Program-made: the position numbers and the translations under genes
In this document: one piece after another, positions 1 to 9,917 of the stretch
Layout: each line of letters opens with the position of its first letter
Position numbering within the stretch: position 1 is the stretch's first letter
Notes under the pieces: generated by a model
Told to the model about the DNA's origin: nothing
Seen by the model: the letters and a program-made list of their open reading frames with translations, nothing else
The model's database searches: none
Source of the DNA: Xenorhabdus vietnamensis
GTDB taxonomy: Bacteria > Pseudomonadota > Gammaproteobacteria > Enterobacterales > Enterobacteriaceae
Direction of reading: 5' to 3'
Assembly (NCBI RefSeq): GCF_002127535.1
Contig: NZ_MUBJ01000018.1
Location: forward strand, 58,924 to 93,263
DNA: 34,340 nt

Positions 1-128
1 AATTCAAGTTGCCAAGAGTGACGGCAGGATTGGCAAAGGTAACGTTGATGACCAGAACGAGATCGCCCATTACGATGAATTCCTTTAATTGCACAACAAG
101 ATGGGCAGGTTACATCAATCTTTGCCAT
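1..128 (-). CDS. insA: IS1-type transposase N-terminal protein InsA (partial, runs off left edge)
   Basis: The minus-strand frame starts at ATG 126-128, behind a GGAGAAG ribosome binding site, and stays open to the window edge (42 complete codons). Its residues include CPSC near position 8, then HRNGRSRSGHQRYLCQSC and SWQLE. This is the InsA zinc-finger pattern (CPSC...RNGK...GHQRYLC..C...WQL) known from IS1. InsA binds the IS1 ends, represses the IS promoter and is the first part of the InsAB' frameshift transposase. The plus-strand reading of the same bases (2-88) is a shadow. The family assignment is firm; whether the copy is intact cannot be seen. Confidence 0.85.
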   Translation of the reverse strand, partial: MAKIDVTCPSCCAIKGIHRNGRSRSGHQRYLCQSCRHSWQLE

Positions 129-185
129 CTGAATCTTCTCCAAATAGGCATACTATACAAGATTCAATAAATTGACGTCATGACC
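1..185 (-). mobile_element. IS1-family insertion sequence, insA-proximal end (partial)
   Basis: Read on the minus strand, this stretch begins at 185 with an inverted-repeat-like end (GGTCATGACGTCAATTTATT, 166-185) that resembles the insA-side end of IS1 (GGTGATGCTGCCAACTTACT). A ribosome binding site and the first codons of an InsA-type protein follow. A promoter-like TATAGT lies just inside the end, as is usual for IS1. The rest of the element lies left of the window, so the other end, insB and the target duplication cannot be checked. The base right after the IS end (186) continues a broken open frame, so 185/186 is the likely insertion junction. Confidence 0.8.
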
Positions 186-293
186 AGAATATCTTAAGTA
201 ACTAAAATTTATCAAATCAGGTAACAATAGTATCTTATTATTCTCAGTATAATGTCCGTATTCACTTTTAACAGAATATATTTCCTGCTTCAT
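153..293 (-). pseudogene. Small AT-rich gene broken by the IS1 insertion
   Basis: A minus-strand frame opens at ATG 291-293, about 9 bases behind an AGGA motif. It runs for exactly 36 codons to the IS end at 186, then reads 10 more codons into the IS before TAG at 153-155. The host-derived peptide begins MKQEIYSVKSEYGHY and ends LINFSYLRYS; I do not recognise it. It resembles the N-terminus of a real gene because it has a plausible ribosome binding site and ends only inside the IS. The 3' part should lie beyond the left IS end, outside the window. The short length makes a chance frame possible. Confidence 0.35.
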
Positions 294-639
294 AGTACTA
301 TTTCCTGATAGTATCCCTTTCAACTGCACTAATCACACATTTATAACAACATCTTATCTAGGTATTTAAGTTACCTCAGAATGTAAAAAAATGTACTCCC
401 TACCATATTCTTCCACCAACTCTATCATTTCTACATTTTTTAATCATCAGACGTTCCATTAATTACATATTCATTTTAAAATAATAGTAATTAAAAATAA
501 CACTATTAATTTAATAACCTACTTTACTTTATATTCATTATAAAAAAACAATAAATATGAGAATATTGCGATTTATTTCCATTATTGAGAGCCAATACGA
601 ATTTTTTTGTAATCGTGAATAGATGATTGCTCTGTTCAA
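294..639. other. AT-rich intergenic stretch, no gene seen
   Basis: About 350 bases, strongly AT-rich with many A and T runs. No frame with a convincing start and ribosome binding site was found on either strand. It may hold the promoter of the broken gene at 153-293. No repeats or recognisable sites were seen. Confidence 0.5.
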
Positions 640-672
640 CCAGAAAAATAAAGGGCTACATAAAATAGCCCT
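640..672 (-). terminator. Rho-independent terminator after yfcL
   Basis: On the minus strand AGGGCTA (672-666) pairs with TAGCCCT (658-652) around a 7-base loop and is followed by TTTATTTTT. It lies 28 bases past the yfcL stop and should end the yfcA-epmC-yfcL transcript. Confidence 0.8.
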
Positions 673-699
673 AAATAGAAATAATTGCGTATCAATGAG

Positions 700-975
700 T
701 TAATTTTTTGCACTATCCAACAGTTTTTGCCAAGTTGCCAAAACCAAAACCTGATCTGGTGGAGCCAATTCTCCCACTTTAATCGCTTTGTGGACACTTT
801 CTTCAACACGTTGATGAAGCTGCTCAACAGTGTTTGCCCCTTCTTGTTCTAATTCAGCAACAGCTAATGTCAGATGCCCGCGGAGGTATCCACCAGCAAA
901 TAATTCGTCATCACTGGCATGTTCAACCATATCATCAATTTGCGCCAGAATGCGTGTTTCAAACTCTGCGAGCAT
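700..975 (-). CDS. yfcL: YfcL family protein
   Basis: 91 residues, beginning MLAEFETRILAQIDDMVEHASDDELFA with GYLRGHLTLAVAELE following. This closely matches E. coli YfcL (about 92 residues, starting MIAEFE), a small conserved gammaproteobacterial protein of unknown function. I chose ATG 973-975 because it matches the family start and has a GAGG site about 9 bases upstream. The longer ATG at 1002 would add a non-conserved MKLILRKKI and overlap the epmC stop. It is the last gene of a compact minus-strand cluster (24 bases after epmC) and is followed by a terminator. No membrane segment or signal peptide is apparent. Confidence 0.9.
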   Translation of the reverse strand: MLAEFETRILAQIDDMVEHASDDELFAGGYLRGHLTLAVAELEQEGANTVEQLHQRVEESVHKAIKVGELAPPDQVLVLATWQKLLDSAKN

Positions 976-998
976 TATTTTTTTCCTCAAAATCAATT

Positions 999-1550
999 TC
1001 AATTAGCAAAGAGATCTTCCGGATAAGGAAAATGCTCTGCTTTTAGTGGAGGCGTATTGTAGAACGATTGCAGGCCGTGAATAAAGCGTGCAGCTCGTGT
1101 AGGCATCCCATTTTCGAGGTATTGTATTACTTGCTTATGCACTTTCCGCTGAAAAGCAAGACGATCCGGCTCAAAATCGCCTTCGAGATTGTCACAACTG
1201 ACATTAAAGGGAAACCCCGCTGCTACACAGAATAACCATTCCAAAGACTGAGGTTTAACCTCCACTTTTTCAAACTCTCCCTGAGTTTGAGCATCACGCC
1301 CATCAGGGCAATACCAGTAACCGAAATCAACCCGTTTGCGGCGTTCTTCTCCCGCAATGCACCAATGAGAAATTTCATGCAATCCACTGGCATAAAAGCC
1401 ATGAGCAAACACTATTTGGTTATAATTCACTTCACCATCTGCAGGTAGATAAATCGGCTCATCATCACCTTTTATCAAACGGGTGTTATAGTCATTACTA
1501 AAGCAATTATCAAAAATTTCAATCAGTTGTTGATAATGATATGCAGTCAT
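999..1550 (-). CDS. epmC: Elongation factor P hydroxylase EpmC
   Basis: 183 residues, close to E. coli EpmC (YfcM, 182 residues) throughout. EpmC hydroxylates the beta-lysyl-lysine of elongation factor P, the last step of the EF-P modification that eases polyproline translation; it is cytosolic. The putative metal-binding segment ATGLHEISHWCIAG-type (seen here as SGLHEISHWCIAGEE, about residues 55-69) and the FGYWYCPDGRDAQTQ block are present. The gene starts 21 bases after the yfcA stop. Its own ribosome binding site is weak (an AGGA 13 or so bases away), so coupling to yfcA translation is possible. epmA and epmB are not in this window. Confidence 0.93.
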   Translation of the reverse strand: MTAYHYQQLIEIFDNCFSNDYNTRLIKGDDEPIYLPADGEVNYNQIVFAHGFYASGLHEISHWCIAGEERRKRVDFGYWYCPDGRDAQTQGEFEKVEVKPQSLEWLFCVAAGFPFNVSCDNLEGDFEPDRLAFQRKVHKQVIQYLENGMPTRAARFIHGLQSFYNTPPLKAEHFPYPEDLFAN

Positions 1551-1571
1551 GTATTAATGCAGAATCCTAAA

Positions 1572-2372
1572 TCAAAAATAAAATGCCAACCAAGAACGGA
1601 TAATATCTCCATAATGGTCATAAAGAAGTTTGATACTCATCAAAAAAGAAATAGTCACCAGCATTGGACGAATAAGTTTCTGCCCTCTGCTCAGCACCAA
1701 ACCAGCGCCTAACCTCGCACCAATCATTTGGCCTATCAACATCACAAAACCTACCAGCCATAAGACCTGCCCACCAAGAATAAAGAACCCCAAGGCACCG
1801 ATATTAGATGCAAAGTTCAGTACCTTGGCATGGGCCGTTGCTTTTGCCAAATTGTAGCCACAAAGCATGACATAAGAGAGTGCGAAAAAAGATCCCGTTC
1901 CCGGCCCAAACACGCCATCGTAAAAGCCAATCCCACTCCCGGCGAGACAACCAAATGCAATTGGACCAAGACGACGCTGCCGATCTTCTGCTCCAATATT
2001 CGGCACCAATAGAAAATAAAGACCGATAATTATTACCAGCGCCGGCAATAAATATTTCAGAAAATCCGGTGACACAAATTGAACCAGCAAAGCTCCCAAC
2101 ATGGCACCCATAATCGTCATGACAATCGCAAAACGCTGTGAACGTAAATCCACTATACCGCGGCGGATAAAATAAAGACTGGCAGATAAAGAGCTGCCTA
2201 CAGCCTGTAATTTATTTGTTGCCAGTGTCTGAACAGGAGAAACCCCTGCTGATAGCAGGGCAGGAATGGTCAATAACCCACCGCCCCCTGCAATAGAATC
2301 GATAAATCCCGCAACTATCGCAACCAAAAAGAGGAAACCGTAAATTTCCGGCCCTAACAATGTCCATTCCAT
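1572..2372 (-). CDS. yfcA: TSUP-family inner membrane transporter YfcA
   Basis: 266 residues, highly hydrophobic with about eight membrane segments. It belongs to the TauE/SafE (TSUP, DUF81) family; E. coli YfcA has 269 residues. Hallmarks are GFIDSIAGGGGLLTIPALL near the N-terminus (about residues 21-39) and the second half-repeat GFYDGVFGPGTGSFFALSYV. The family exports or imports sulfur-containing or organic anions; the YfcA substrate is not established. I prefer ATG 2370-2372, which has GGTGA about 8 bases upstream, to the GTG at 2384. It heads the yfcA-epmC-yfcL cluster, 86 bases after aroC. In E. coli mepA lies between these two genes; it is missing here. Confidence 0.9.
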   Translation of the reverse strand: MEWTLLGPEIYGFLFLVAIVAGFIDSIAGGGGLLTIPALLSAGVSPVQTLATNKLQAVGSSLSASLYFIRRGIVDLRSQRFAIVMTIMGAMLGALLVQFVSPDFLKYLLPALVIIIGLYFLLVPNIGAEDRQRRLGPIAFGCLAGSGIGFYDGVFGPGTGSFFALSYVMLCGYNLAKATAHAKVLNFASNIGALGFFILGGQVLWLVGFVMLIGQMIGARLGAGLVLSRGQKLIRPMLVTISFLMSIKLLYDHYGDIIRSWLAFYF

Positions 2373-2458
2373 TATACATTTCACCAGAAAACTGCTTGCC
2401 TATTATCACAATGCTTTTCAGCACCTGCCGAGGTTTATATCAGGAGCCTCTTCCTGAA

Positions 2459-3544
2459 CTACCAACGTGGAAGTGGTGGCGTCACATCGGCACATTGAGC
2501 CCGTTGGCGCAGTAAGTGATCCATCAGTACAATTGCCATCATTGCTTCTGCGATAGGTATTGCACGAATACCAACACAAGGATCGTGTCGGCCACGAGTT
2601 ACCATATCCACTTCTTCTCCCTGGCGATTGATTGTTTTACCTGGCACCATAATGCTGGATGTCGGTTTCAGGGCAATATGTGCAACAATCGGCTGACTAC
2701 TGCTGATCCCGCCTAAAATGCCGCCAGCATGATTACTGGTAAATCCCTCAGTTGTAATTTCATCGCGGTTTTCGCTGCCTCGTAAGTTTACAACACCGAA
2801 ACCGTCACCGATTTCAACGCCTTTTACCGCGTTAATACTCATCAAGGCATGAGCAATATCTGCATCCAAACGGTCAAACACCGGTTCACCCAATCCCGCT
2901 GGTACGTTTTCAGCAACTACACTGACTCTCGCGCCAATGGAATCACCTTCTTTTTTCAATGCCCGAAGCAGTTCATCAAGCTGTGTCAGCTTACTGGCAT
3001 CGGGGCAGAAAAAGGGGTTCTGTTCAACAAGATCCCAATCTTTCAGTTCACAATGAATCTCGCCCATTTGGGTCAGGCAGGCACGGATAAGAATACCGTG
3101 TTTTTCAGATAGGTATTTTTTAGCAATCGCCCCTGCTGCAACGCGCATGGCGGTTTCACGGGCTGATGAACGTCCGCCGCCACGATAATCACGCAATCCG
3201 TATTTCTGTTCGTAGGTATAGTCAGCATGGCCTGGGCGGAAAACATCTTTAATCGCACTGTAATCTTGGGAACGCTGATCGGTGTTTTCAATCATCAGGC
3301 CGATACTGGTGCCTGTTGTCACTCCATCAAAAACACCAGAGAGGATACGCACTTGATCTGGCTCACGACGCTGTGTCGTATAACGGGACGTTCCCGGACG
3401 ACGCCTGTCCAAATCGATTTGTAAATCAGCCTCTGTAATAGCAATGCCTGGTGGAACACCATCGACAATACATCCCAGAGCAATTCCGTGAGATTCACCA
3501 AATGTGGTGACACGAAAAAACTGCCCAATACTATTTCCTGCCAT
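2459..3544 (-). CDS. aroC: Chorismate synthase
   Basis: 361 residues, the same length as E. coli AroC. It converts 5-enolpyruvylshikimate-3-phosphate to chorismate with reduced FMN, the last shared step of aromatic amino acid, folate, ubiquinone and enterobactin synthesis, in the cytosol. Family signatures are [15 protein letters not shown] near the N-terminus, the [17 protein letters not shown] segment, [18 protein letters not shown] and [12 protein letters not shown] near the C-terminus. The start ATG follows CAGGGTAAGA. The upstream gap to prmB is 214 bases, far longer than in E. coli, so aroC may have its own promoter. Confidence 0.97.
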   Translation of the reverse strand: MAGNSIGQFFRVTTFGESHGIALGCIVDGVPPGIAITEADLQIDLDRRRPGTSRYTTQRREPDQVRILSGVFDGVTTGTSIGLMIENTDQRSQDYSAIKDVFRPGHADYTYEQKYGLRDYRGGGRSSARETAMRVAAGAIAKKYLSEKHGILIRACLTQMGEIHCELKDWDLVEQNPFFCPDASKLTQLDELLRALKKEGDSIGARVSVVAENVPAGLGEPVFDRLDADIAHALMSINAVKGVEIGDGFGVVNLRGSENRDEITTEGFTSNHAGGILGGISSSQPIVAHIALKPTSSIMVPGKTINRQGEEVDMVTRGRHDPCVGIRAIPIAEAMMAIVLMDHLLRQRAQCADVTPPLPRW

Positions 3545-3758
3545 TCTTACCCTGCCATCATTATTTATGCGTTAAAAATGAGATCGAATAACAATAACTC
3601 ACCCAATGATTAAAACCTATCTTATTTCAGCAATTTTATTTGCCTTTATATCCACCATATTTCAAACCACAACGTTATTGGTCAGGCTATGATTTGCAAT
3701 TTATTAGATATAATTTCATACAGTGTTTGTTTTAACCATCGAGTGCCATTAAAAATAT

Positions 3759-4691
3759 TTAATCTTTGAACTGTTGGAAATATTCGTGATACTCAACCAG
3801 TTGCTGGCGGGTCAACATGAAAACACCATCACCACCATGTTCGAACTCCAACCATGTAAACGGCACTTCTGGATATTTCCCAATCAGATGCACCATAGTA
3901 TTACCGACCTCACAAATAAGTACTCCGTTTTCCGTCAGAAAATCAGATGCTGTCGCCAGAATACGACTAGCCAATTGCAATCCATCAATTCCCGCAGCTA
4001 ATCCCAATTCAGGTTCACAATGGAATTCGTCCGGCAGATCGTTCATGTCTTCTTCATCCACATATGGAGGATTGGTGACAATGAGATCATATTTCATTGG
4101 TGGCATATCACGGAATAGATCAGAACGAATCGGAATAACGCGATGGGAAAGCCCGTGATTCTCGATATTCTGCTCGGTGATCGCCAGTGCATCAGCTGAA
4201 ATATCAACTGCATCCACTTCAGCTTCAGGAAATGCATGAGCACAAGCAATCGCAATACAACCACTTCCTGTGCAAAGATCCAAAATAGTCGATGGTTCGT
4301 ATGAAACCAATCCTTCAAATTGGTTGTTAATCAATTCGCCAATCGGTGAGCGAGGAACCAAAACCCGTTCATCAACATAAAATTCGTGACCACAGAACCA
4401 GGCACGATTTGTCAGGTAAGCGACTGGAATACGCTCATTGATGCGACGCAAAACACGCTCAACAATGCGATGGCGCTCTGTTGATGTTAAGCGCGATGCC
4501 ATCATTGTTTCGGGAATATCCAGAGGCAGATACAAAGTGGGAAGAACTAATTGCAAAGCCTCATCCCATGGATTATCCGTTCCATGCCCATAATAGATAT
4601 TGGCGGCATTAAAGCGGCTGGTAGACCAACGCAGCATATCCTGAATGGTCTGTAACTCTGCAACAGCCTCATCTACAAAAATCTTATCCAA
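3759..4691 (-). CDS. prmB: Ribosomal protein uL3 N5-glutamine methyltransferase PrmB
   Basis: 310 residues from a TTG start at 4689-4691 (peptide [17 protein letters not shown]), exactly the E. coli PrmB start and length. A perfect GGAGG lies 7 bases upstream. The longer ATG frame from 4751 adds 20 non-conserved residues and skips this site, so I reject it. PrmB methylates a glutamine of ribosomal protein uL3 (L3) using S-adenosylmethionine. The SAM-binding motif [18 protein letters not shown] (about residues 140-157) and the catalytic NPPY tetrapeptide ([11 protein letters not shown]) are intact. It is followed by aroC on the same strand. Confidence 0.95.
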   Translation of the reverse strand: MDKIFVDEAVAELQTIQDMLRWSTSRFNAANIYYGHGTDNPWDEALQLVLPTLYLPLDIPETMMASRLTSTERHRIVERVLRRINERIPVAYLTNRAWFCGHEFYVDERVLVPRSPIGELINNQFEGLVSYEPSTILDLCTGSGCIAIACAHAFPEAEVDAVDISADALAITEQNIENHGLSHRVIPIRSDLFRDMPPMKYDLIVTNPPYVDEEDMNDLPDEFHCEPELGLAAGIDGLQLASRILATASDFLTENGVLICEVGNTMVHLIGKYPEVPFTWLEFEHGGDGVFMLTRQQLVEYHEYFQQFKD

Positions 4692-4885
4692 AAACCACCT
4701 CCAAATAATAAAATATATTAACGCGCTAGTTTGCCATGTTCCCTGACACAAATCAGCTTTCTGGACATGCGAATTATCTCAGGGATCGATGGTATTCGGA
4801 GGAAAAGATAACATTAGGATAAAAAATCGTGTTAAGAAAAGATCAGGTCAAAAAAGCAAGATTAACAAGGAATAGATTCTTAAAT

Positions 4886-4919
4886 AAAATGCCACCCTAT
4901 ATAAACGGAATGGCATTTT
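4886..4919 (-). terminator. Terminator after hutT
   Basis: AAAATGCCA (4886-4894) pairs with TGGCATTTT (4911-4919) around a 16-base loop. On the minus strand the stem ends in a T-rich arm. It lies 15 bases past the hutT stop and could work in both directions. It closes the hutUHT unit. Confidence 0.65.
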
Positions 4920-4934
4920 TAGATAATTTGCTGG

Positions 4935-6293
4935 TTATTTAGCCTTTTTCACCCACAAATAATAGCTTATGGTCAACAATGCTATCCATACAACCCCAAC
5001 ATACAATGCAATTCGGGTATTGGGGAAATAGCCTAATATACCAATAACAAATACCATAAAAGCTATGGCCAGAGTCGGTGCAACAGGCCAAAAAGGAACT
5101 GGGAATTTAAGCTGTTTGACTTCTTCTGCCGGCATTTTACGACGCATGATATATTGTGACAGCAAAATCATCAGCCACACCCAAACGGTGGCAAATGTCG
5201 CGATAGAAGCAATGATGACGAAAACTTTTTCTGGCAGAAAATAATTTAAAACAACACCTATCAACAAGATCCCTGACATTACCAGCACTGTGACCCACGG
5301 TACTCCGCTTTTAGTCAATTGTGTAAAAGTAGCTGGAGCCTGTTTTTCCTGCGCCATGCCATACATCATCCGCCCAGCGCCAAAAATATCACTGTTGATC
5401 GCAGAAATTGCAGCGGTGATCACGACAATATTCAAAATATTGGCTGCTGAATCAAGTCCCAAGCTAGAGAATATCTGAACAAATGGACTGCCATTTTGTC
5501 CCACTTGATTCCACGGATAAATGCACATCAAAACAAACAGTGTAAGAACATAGAACAGTAAAATACGGAGCGGAACAGCATTGATTGCGCGTGGGATGGA
5601 TTTTTCCGGATTTTTAGCTTCACTGGCTGTGATACCAATGACTTCAATGCCACCAAAGGCAAACATAACGACCGTAAACGAGGCTATTACTCCCGCTACG
5701 CCATTGGGCATGAACCCACCATGTTCCCATAAATTAGATAGGCCAGTGACATGGCCCGCTTCCTGACCAAATCCATACATCATTATGGCAAAACCGCCAA
5801 CAATCATGGCAATAATTGCTGCAACCTTAATGATAGAAAGCCAAAATTCCATTTCACCAAAAACTTTGACGTTACATAGGTTTATTGCCCCAATGAAAAA
5901 GACAATGCTAAGTACCCAAATCCACTGTTCAACATGGGGAAACCAGAGCTTCATATAGATGCCGAATGCAGTTACGTCAGCCAGACAAACAACTAACATT
6001 TCAAAAACGTAAGTCCATCCGGTCAGAAAACCCGCCAGTGGCCCTAAGTAGTGAGTGGCATAATAAGAGAAAGATCCCGGTGCAGAACGATGTACCGCCA
6101 TTTCCCCCAATGCCCGCATGACCATGAATACTGCCACGCCACCTATGGCATAAGCCAACAATACCGCTGGCCCCGCAGCTTTAATGGCTTCCGCTGAACC
6201 GTAGAAAAGACCTGTGCCAATTGCCGATCCCAGAGCCATAAATCGAATGTGGCGAACGCTTAACCCTCGCTTGAGTTGTGAGATGTTTTGCAT
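4935..6293 (-). CDS. hutT: Histidine permease HutT (AAT/APC-family amino acid transporter)
   Basis: 452 residues with about twelve membrane segments. It is an amino acid-polyamine-organocation transporter of the AAT subfamily: it begins [26 protein letters not shown], the family's first-helix substrate motif, and has [24 protein letters not shown] in the middle. The sequence is nearer to the histidine permease HutT of pseudomonads than to ProY, for example in [13 protein letters not shown] and [16 protein letters not shown]. It should bring histidine through the inner membrane by proton symport. It is the last gene after hutH (92-base gap holding a strong stem-loop) and has its own AAGGA site 8 bases upstream of the ATG. 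Proline transport cannot be excluded from sequence alone. Confidence 0.85.
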   Translation of the reverse strand: MQNISQLKRGLSVRHIRFMALGSAIGTGLFYGSAEAIKAAGPAVLLAYAIGGVAVFMVMRALGEMAVHRSAPGSFSYYATHYLGPLAGFLTGWTYVFEMLVVCLADVTAFGIYMKLWFPHVEQWIWVLSIVFFIGAINLCNVKVFGEMEFWLSIIKVAAIIAMIVGGFAIMMYGFGQEAGHVTGLSNLWEHGGFMPNGVAGVIASFTVVMFAFGGIEVIGITASEAKNPEKSIPRAINAVPLRILLFYVLTLFVLMCIYPWNQVGQNGSPFVQIFSSLGLDSAANILNIVVITAAISAINSDIFGAGRMMYGMAQEKQAPATFTQLTKSGVPWVTVLVMSGILLIGVVLNYFLPEKVFVIIASIATFATVWVWLMILLSQYIMRRKMPAEEVKQLKFPVPFWPVAPTLAIAFMVFVIGILGYFPNTRIALYVGVVWIALLTISYYLWVKKAK

Positions 6294-6346
6294 GATTTAT
6301 CCTTGTGTCTTTTATTATTAGATTGGAAGAGATAAATACTACGATA

Positions 6347-6367
6347 AGGCCGGATACTATCCGGCCT
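6347..6367 (-). other. Strong stem-loop between hutH and hutT
   Basis: The arms AGGCCGGATA and TATCCGGCCT form a near-perfect dyad around one central base (effective loop of a few bases). It lies 19 bases past the hutH stop and 53 bases before the hutT start. It lacks a clean T-run on the minus strand, so partial termination or protection of the upstream hutUH mRNA from 3' exonucleases is more likely than full termination. Confidence 0.6.
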
Positions 6368-6385
6368 AAGACGATGTGTTTGTAC

Positions 6386-7918
6386 TTAGTTTTCTAAGAT
6401 CTTGCCAACAGGCAACAATGCAGAAAGTTGCTGCTCAGCCAACAACTGGATTGCTTCCTCAATATCCGGTGCGAAAAAGCGATCTTTATCATAATGTGCG
6501 ACTTTATCACGGAGGATATGGCGGGCTTTTTCCAAAATCAGGCTACTCTGCAAGCCATGACGGAAATCCATACCCTGACATGCCGTCAACCATTCAATGG
6601 CTAAAATTCCACGCACGTTATCTGCCATTTCCCACAGACGACGACCTGCGGCAGGTGCCATTGAAACGTGATCTTCCTGATTGGCAGAAGTTGGCAGACT
6701 ATCAACACTGGAAGGATGCGCCAACGCTTTGTTTTCACTTGCCAGAGCCGCCGCAGTTACCTGTGCAATCATGAAACCGGAGTTCACACCACTGTTTTCG
6801 ACCAGGAATGGTGGCAACTGAGACATATTACTGTCCATCAGCAAGGCAATGCGGCGTTCTGACAATGAGCCAATTTCAGCCAAAGCGATGGCCAGATTAT
6901 CTGATGCCATAGCGACGGGCTCAGCGTGGAAGTTACCACCAGAAATCACTTCATCTTCTTCAGCAAATACCAGCGGATTATCTGAAACTGCATTGGCTTC
7001 AACCATAATCACGTCAGCAGCATGGCGGATTTGGGTTAAACAAGCACCCATCACTTGTGGCTGACAGCGCAATGAATAAGGATCCTGAACTTTCGGGCAG
7101 TTTTTGTGAGAATCAGAAATTCCACTCTGTTCTTCCAATACCAAACGGTAAAGGGCTGCCACATCAATTTGGCCTTTTTGACCGCGCGCATCATGGATAC
7201 GGGCATCAAATGGTTTACGGGAGCCCAGCGCGGCTTCAACAGACAAGGCACCACAAACAATAGCTGATGCAAGCAAATCTTCTGCGGCAAAAAGTCCTTT
7301 CAAAGCAAAGGCTGTGGAAGTTTGTGTACCGTTGAGCAGCGCCAATCCTTCTTTTGCTACAAGGCAAATTGGCTTGAGTCCTGCTTTTTCCAGTGCGACT
7401 TTTGCCGGCAACCATTCACCACGGTAGCGAGCTTTCCCCTCTCCCAGCAATAACAGGCTCATGTGCGCCAATGGCGCCAAGTCACCGGAGGCCCCCACTG
7501 AACCTTTGCTTGGAATACAGGGATAAACTTCAGCGTTAACTAAGGTAATCAATCCCTGAATCACTTCCAGACGAATGCCGGAATAACCACGGGCAAGGCT
7601 ATTGATTTTCAACACCATAATCAGTCGGACAATTTCATCCGACAGAGGCTCACCAACTCCCGCAGCATGTGACAACACAATGGAACGCTGCAATTCTTCC
7701 AAATCCTGTTCTGCAATACGGGTATTCGCCAGCAAGCCAAAACCTGTATTGATACCATAAGCCGTTCTGTTTTCACTGATGATGCGATTCACACAAGCGA
7801 CACTGTTCTCTATGGCAGGGAAGCATTGTTCGTCCAAACTAATGTGAACAGAGTGCTGATAAACATGGCGTAATTCTTCAAGCGTCATTTTTCCTGGATG
7901 AATAGTAATATTTTTCAT
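6386..7918 (-). CDS. hutH: Histidine ammonia-lyase
   Basis: 510 residues, the usual length. It removes ammonia from L-histidine to give urocanate, the first step of histidine breakdown; a cytosolic homotetramer. The active-site MIO cofactor forms from the Ala-Ser-Gly in [14 protein letters not shown] (about residues 140-153). The N-terminal tyrosine loop YGINTGFG, the LLNGTQ motif and the SGGNFHAEP segment are also present. It follows hutU by 14 bases with AAGGAG about 10 bases before the ATG, so it should share the hutU promoter and HutC control. Confidence 0.97.
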   Translation of the reverse strand: MKNITIHPGKMTLEELRHVYQHSVHISLDEQCFPAIENSVACVNRIISENRTAYGINTGFGLLANTRIAEQDLEELQRSIVLSHAAGVGEPLSDEIVRLIMVLKINSLARGYSGIRLEVIQGLITLVNAEVYPCIPSKGSVGASGDLAPLAHMSLLLLGEGKARYRGEWLPAKVALEKAGLKPICLVAKEGLALLNGTQTSTAFALKGLFAAEDLLASAIVCGALSVEAALGSRKPFDARIHDARGQKGQIDVAALYRLVLEEQSGISDSHKNCPKVQDPYSLRCQPQVMGACLTQIRHAADVIMVEANAVSDNPLVFAEEDEVISGGNFHAEPVAMASDNLAIALAEIGSLSERRIALLMDSNMSQLPPFLVENSGVNSGFMIAQVTAAALASENKALAHPSSVDSLPTSANQEDHVSMAPAAGRRLWEMADNVRGILAIEWLTACQGMDFRHGLQSSLILEKARHILRDKVAHYDKDRFFAPDIEEAIQLLAEQQLSALLPVGKILEN

Positions 7919-7932
7919 TTCGACAACGCTCC

Positions 7933-9627
7933 TTATTTTGTATCAGTCACTGGCTGGTTTAACATTGGCAGGTTTAGCCCCTGCTCTTTCGCACACTGGA
8001 TAGCTATCTCATAACCCGCATCAGCATGGCGCATCACTCCCGTTGCTGGATCATTGTGTAATACACGGGCAATACGTTCTGCGGCTTCATCAGTTCCATC
8101 ACAAACAATGACCATGCCAGAGTGTTGAGAGAATCCCATACCAACGCCACCACCATGATGCAAGGAAACCCATGTCGCGCCACTGGCGGTATTCAGCAAG
8201 GCATTCAATAATGGCCAATCAGAAACAGCATCAGAACCATCTTGCATGGATTCAGTTTCACGATTGGGGCTGGCGACAGATCCGGAATCCAAATGGTCAC
8301 GGCCAATTACGATAGGTGCTGAAAGTTCCCCGCTGCGAACCATTTCATTGAATGCCAACCCTAATTTGGCACGATCTCCCAAACCCACCCAGCAAATACG
8401 TGCGGGCAGCCCTTGGAAGCTGATGCGTTCTCTCGCCATATCCAACCAACGGTGTAAATGGGTGTCATTCGGCAAGAGCTCTTTTACTTTGGCATCAGTT
8501 TTATAAATATCCTCAGGATCACCAGAGAGTGCTGACCAACGGAAAGGCCCGATACCACGGCAGAACAGAGGGCGAATGTAGGCAGGAACAAATCCAGGAA
8601 AATCAAAGGCATGTTCAACACCTGATTCTTTCGCCATTTGGCGGATGTTATTACCATAATCGAATGTAGGTATTCCCTGCTTTTGGAAAGCCAGCATGGC
8701 TTCAACATGTACAGCCATTGAAGCTTTTGCCGCTTGAATCACAACTTCTGGTTCACTTTCGGCACGGCGGCAATACTCTTCCCATGTCCAACCAGCGGGC
8801 AAATAGCCATGTAATGGATCATGGGCGCTGGTTTGGTCAGTCACCATATCAGGACGCACACCACGGCGAACCAACTCAGGCAAAATCTCAGCAGCATTAC
8901 CGCACAATGCTATGGATACTGCTTTGCCTTCTTGGGTATAACGTTTAATACGCGCCAAAGCATCATCCAAATCAACTGCCTGCTCATCCACATATTTGGT
9001 ACGCAGACGAAAATCAATGCGGCTTTGCTGGCACTCGATAGTCAATGAAGACGTGCCTGCCAATGTTGCAGCCAATGGCTGGGCTCCTCCCATCCCTCCC
9101 AAACCCGCCGTCAATACCCAACGTCCGGCTAAATTACCGTTGTAATGTTGACGCCCTGCTTCCACAAAAGTTTCATAAGTACCCTGAACAATGCCCTGAC
9201 TACCGATGTATATCCAACTACCGGCGGTCATCTGACCATACATTGCCAATCCCTTGGCATCCAATTCATTAAAATGTTCCCACGTCGCCCAATGTGGAAC
9301 CAGATTTGAGTTTGCAATTAATACTCGCGGAGCATTTTCATGAGTTTTAAACACTCCCACGGGCTTACCTGATTGCACCAGCAAGGTTTCATCATTTTCC
9401 AGATTTTTCAGAGTTTCAACGATTCTTTCATAGCAAGCCCAGTTTCTGGCGGCACGACCAATCCCGCCATAAACGACCAATTCGCAGGGATTTTCTGCCA
9501 CATCAGGATCAAGGTTATTCATGAGCATACGAAGTGGTGCTTCGGTCAACCAACTTTTTGCTGTGAGTTGCGTCCCTCTGGGAGAGCGAATGGTTACGTT
9601 GCTGAATTTATTATTTTGTATCGTCAC
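7933..9627 (-). CDS. hutU: Urocanate hydratase (urocanase)
   Basis: 564 residues from GTG 9625-9627 (peptide [11 protein letters not shown]), which follows AGGA by 6-7 bases and gives the usual family length. The longer ATG frame from 9759 would add 44 hydrophobic residues and run through the HutC operator, so it is unlikely. Urocanase adds water to urocanate to give imidazolonepropionate, using tightly bound NAD+ as an electrophile. Matching segments include [27 protein letters not shown] (nucleotide-binding glycine-rich loop), the [14 protein letters not shown] block and [15 protein letters not shown] near the C-terminus. It is the first gene of hutU-hutH-hutT. Confidence 0.96.
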   Translation of the reverse strand: MTIQNNKFSNVTIRSPRGTQLTAKSWLTEAPLRMLMNNLDPDVAENPCELVVYGGIGRAARNWACYERIVETLKNLENDETLLVQSGKPVGVFKTHENAPRVLIANSNLVPHWATWEHFNELDAKGLAMYGQMTAGSWIYIGSQGIVQGTYETFVEAGRQHYNGNLAGRWVLTAGLGGMGGAQPLAATLAGTSSLTIECQQSRIDFRLRTKYVDEQAVDLDDALARIKRYTQEGKAVSIALCGNAAEILPELVRRGVRPDMVTDQTSAHDPLHGYLPAGWTWEEYCRRAESEPEVVIQAAKASMAVHVEAMLAFQKQGIPTFDYGNNIRQMAKESGVEHAFDFPGFVPAYIRPLFCRGIGPFRWSALSGDPEDIYKTDAKVKELLPNDTHLHRWLDMARERISFQGLPARICWVGLGDRAKLGLAFNEMVRSGELSAPIVIGRDHLDSGSVASPNRETESMQDGSDAVSDWPLLNALLNTASGATWVSLHHGGGVGMGFSQHSGMVIVCDGTDEAAERIARVLHNDPATGVMRHADAGYEIAIQCAKEQGLNLPMLNQPVTDTK

Positions 9628-9669
9628 GGTTTTTCCTATTTCACCTTTATGAATTTTGTTAATTGTATA

Positions 9670-9683
9670 GTTGTATATACATG
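9670..9683 (-). promoter_or_regulatory. HutC operator upstream of hutU
   Basis: The sequence AGTTGTATATACAT contains the perfect palindrome TGTATATACA (9672-9681), the core known for HutC operators in other bacteria. The same 14 bases occur upstream of hutI. It is centred about 49 bases before the hutU GTG, a position where a bound repressor would overlap the promoter or early leader. Confidence 0.8.
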
Positions 9684-9812
9684 TATATTCAATAGGCAAA
9701 AATGTGACGGAGATAAAGTTGATAATACGGAGCACAATGCTATTTATGATAAAAATCAATGGAATGATATTGATTTATTCCGTGATACATAGGGAAATGT
9801 TTTTGCTGGTTT

Positions 9813-9828
9813 TGTGTTTAATATCACA
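9813..9828. promoter_or_regulatory. Possible CRP-cAMP site in the hutU upstream region
   Basis: TGTGTTTAATATCACA matches the CRP consensus TGTGA-N6-TCACA at nine of ten half-site positions. CRP activation of hutUH is known in Klebsiella and Salmonella. Here the site is about 185 bases before hutU, farther than usual, so the function is a guess. The 290-base hutU upstream region holds only this site, the HutC operator and the hutC terminator. Confidence 0.4.
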
Positions 9829-9860
9829 TTTGATTTACATTATTATCACAATGATTGATG

Positions 9861-9900
9861 AAAAAACCTCTTCTACCCAAAAAGGAAAAAGAGGTTTTTT
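9861..9900 (-). terminator. Terminator after hutC
   Basis: AAAAAACCTCTT (9861-9872) is perfectly complementary to AAGAGGTTTTTT (9889-9900), giving a 12-bp stem with A- and T-rich outer arms, so it works on either strand. It begins 18 bases past the hutC stop and separates hutIGC from hutUHT, making them two transcription units. Confidence 0.85.
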
Positions 9901-9917
9901 GTAGTTGGATAGGCAAA

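Noticed and set aside
2-88. Plus-strand open frame ending at TAA 86-88, at first taken as the 3' end of a gene
   Set aside because: The minus strand of the same bases encodes a clear IS1 InsA N-terminus with a ribosome binding site, so the plus frame is a shadow.
4692-4751. ATG start 20 codons upstream for PrmB
   Set aside because: The TTG at 4691 follows a perfect GGAGG and matches the conserved start and length.
9628-9759. 44-residue N-terminal extension of HutU
   Set aside because: It is hydrophobic and non-conserved and would translate through the HutC operator; the GTG at 9627 has a good site and gives the family length.
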